Positions 15,483 through 15,766 of a stretch of DNA of 15,766 bases are shown piece after piece. The notes beneath the pieces were generated by a model. The model was not told the origin of the DNA. It searched no databases and saw only the letters and a list, made by a program, of their open reading frames with translations. Numbering within the stretch: position 1 is the stretch's first letter; every line of letters begins with the position of its first letter. Origin of the DNA: UBA6921 sp031363085 (lineage in GTDB: Bacteria > Pseudomonadota > Gammaproteobacteria > SG8-11); the NCBI GenBank assembly GCA_031363085.1, contig JANLTU010000148.1:1-15766 (forward strand), read 5' to 3'. A program made the translations under genes and the position numbers.

Positions 15483-15558
15483 TGGCAGGCCAGGAGGGAA
15501 TCGAACCCCCAACCTGCGGTTTTGGAGACCGCCGCTCTGCCAATTGAGCTACTGGCCT
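15483..15558 (-). tRNA. trpT: tRNA-Trp, anticodon CCA
   Basis: The 76-nt gene folds as a complete cloverleaf. The acceptor arms AGGCCAG and CTGGCCT pair over seven bases. The D arm is GCTC/GAGC, the anticodon stem GCGGT/ACCGC encloses the loop CTCCAAA with CCA at 34-36, and the T arm is GGGGG-TTCGATT-CCCTC. A discriminator G and an encoded CCA end the gene. The place between tuf and secE is where many gammaproteobacteria carry tRNA-Trp. Confidence 0.98.
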
Positions 15559-15565
15559 AATCTAT

Positions 15566-15629
15566 TTGTAGGAGTTTGCCCTCGACGCCAACCATCGCGC
15601 CTGACCCACCGGCACGACGCTCCTAACAA
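15566..15629. repeat. 64-nt element with inverted ends (REP-like) in the tuf-tRNA-Trp spacer
   Basis: The ends TTGTAGGAG (15566-15574) and CTCCTAACAA (15620-15629) are inverted copies with one bulged base. They enclose a GC-rich middle rich in CGACG and CACCGG. The plus-strand end GTAGGAG resembles the ends of short extragenic palindromes common in gammaproteobacteria. It fills nearly the whole 75-bp spacer. No T-run follows on the transcribed strand, so a tuf terminator is not evident. Confidence 0.5.
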
Positions 15630-15633
15630 GTTG

Positions 15634-15766
15634 TTATTCAAATATCTTCGCCACCACTCCCGCGCCCACAGTGCGACCGCCTTCTCGAATCGCAAAGCGC
15701 GCACCCGGCTCCATCGCAATGGGGTTGATCAAGCTCACCACCACTTTGACGTTGTCGCCCGGCATC
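15634..15766 (-). CDS. tuf: Elongation factor Tu, C-terminal part (cut by window edge)
   Basis: Only the last 43 codons and the stop (TAA at 15636-15634) are present; the rest lies beyond the right edge. The residues MPGDNVKVVVSLINPIAMEP followed by GARFAIREGGRTVGAGVVAKIFE are the conserved domain III end of EF-Tu. E. coli ends VAKVLG where this copy ends VAKIFE. This is the second tuf touching the window, the copy found upstream of tRNA-Trp-secE-nusG in many gammaproteobacteria. In proteobacteria the two copies are usually near-identical through gene conversion, but that cannot be tested here. Confidence 0.95.
   Translation of the reverse strand, partial: MPGDNVKVVVSLINPIAMEPGARFAIREGGRTVGAGVVAKIFE

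Noticed and set aside
1..15766. CRISPR array, phage, transposase, toxin-antitoxin, defence or biosynthetic system
   Set aside because: No regularly spaced direct repeats and no such protein were seen; almost all of the window is core ribosomal and transcription genes in conserved order.

Overview
The window is a vegetative ribosome and transcription gene cluster in which every gene lies on the minus strand, so it is transcribed from high to low coordinates. The proteins, the gene order, a tRNA-Trp(CCA) with an encoded CCA end, and a base composition that looks moderately GC-rich by eye (not counted) point to a gammaproteobacterium. I cannot name the genus. The order tuf / tRNA-Trp / secE / nusG / rplK / rplA / rplJ / rplL / rpoB / rpoC / rpsL / rpsG / fusA / tuf is the arrangement in which the rif region (rplKAJL-rpoBC) and the str operon (rpsL-rpsG-fusA-tuf) are contiguous, as in Pseudomonas-type genomes and unlike E. 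coli, where they are separate loci. A tuf gene is cut by each window edge.

Layout in the direction of transcription: 15766-15634 is the C-terminus of one tuf. A 64-nt inverted-repeat element follows, then tRNA-Trp (15558-15483), secE and nusG. A 181-bp gap holds a 93-nt imperfect palindrome and a structured rplK leader. rplK-rplA follow with a 2-nt gap. The rplA-rplJ gap holds an rplJ (L10) autoregulatory leader plus two strong hairpins. Then come rplJ, rplL, a hairpin in the rplL-rpoB spacer, rpoB and rpoC. A near-consensus sigma70 promoter follows rpoC, with a terminator-like hairpin inside the leader it would produce. The str operon then runs rpsL, rpsG, fusA, and the N-terminus of the second tuf up to position 1. 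No gene-free stretch exceeds about 260 bases.

The genes act together in transcription (RpoB, RpoC, NusG), translation elongation (EF-G, EF-Tu, L10, L7/L12, L11, L1, S12, S7) and membrane protein export (SecE). The main anomaly is in rpoB: all of its sequence is present, but a single base appears to be missing at about 11454, so it reads as two overlapping frames. Because rpoB is essential, a sequencing or assembly error is the likeliest cause. Other points worth a look are non-coding: the str promoter with its promoter-proximal hairpin, an L10 leader with a long apical arm, the nusG-rplK palindrome, the 5-nt spacing between tRNA-Trp and secE, and the short rpsL-rpsG spacer. I found no phage, transposase, CRISPR, toxin-antitoxin, defence or biosynthetic system, and no convincing unknown protein gene. 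This is a core region whose interest lies in its regulatory RNA and repeats.
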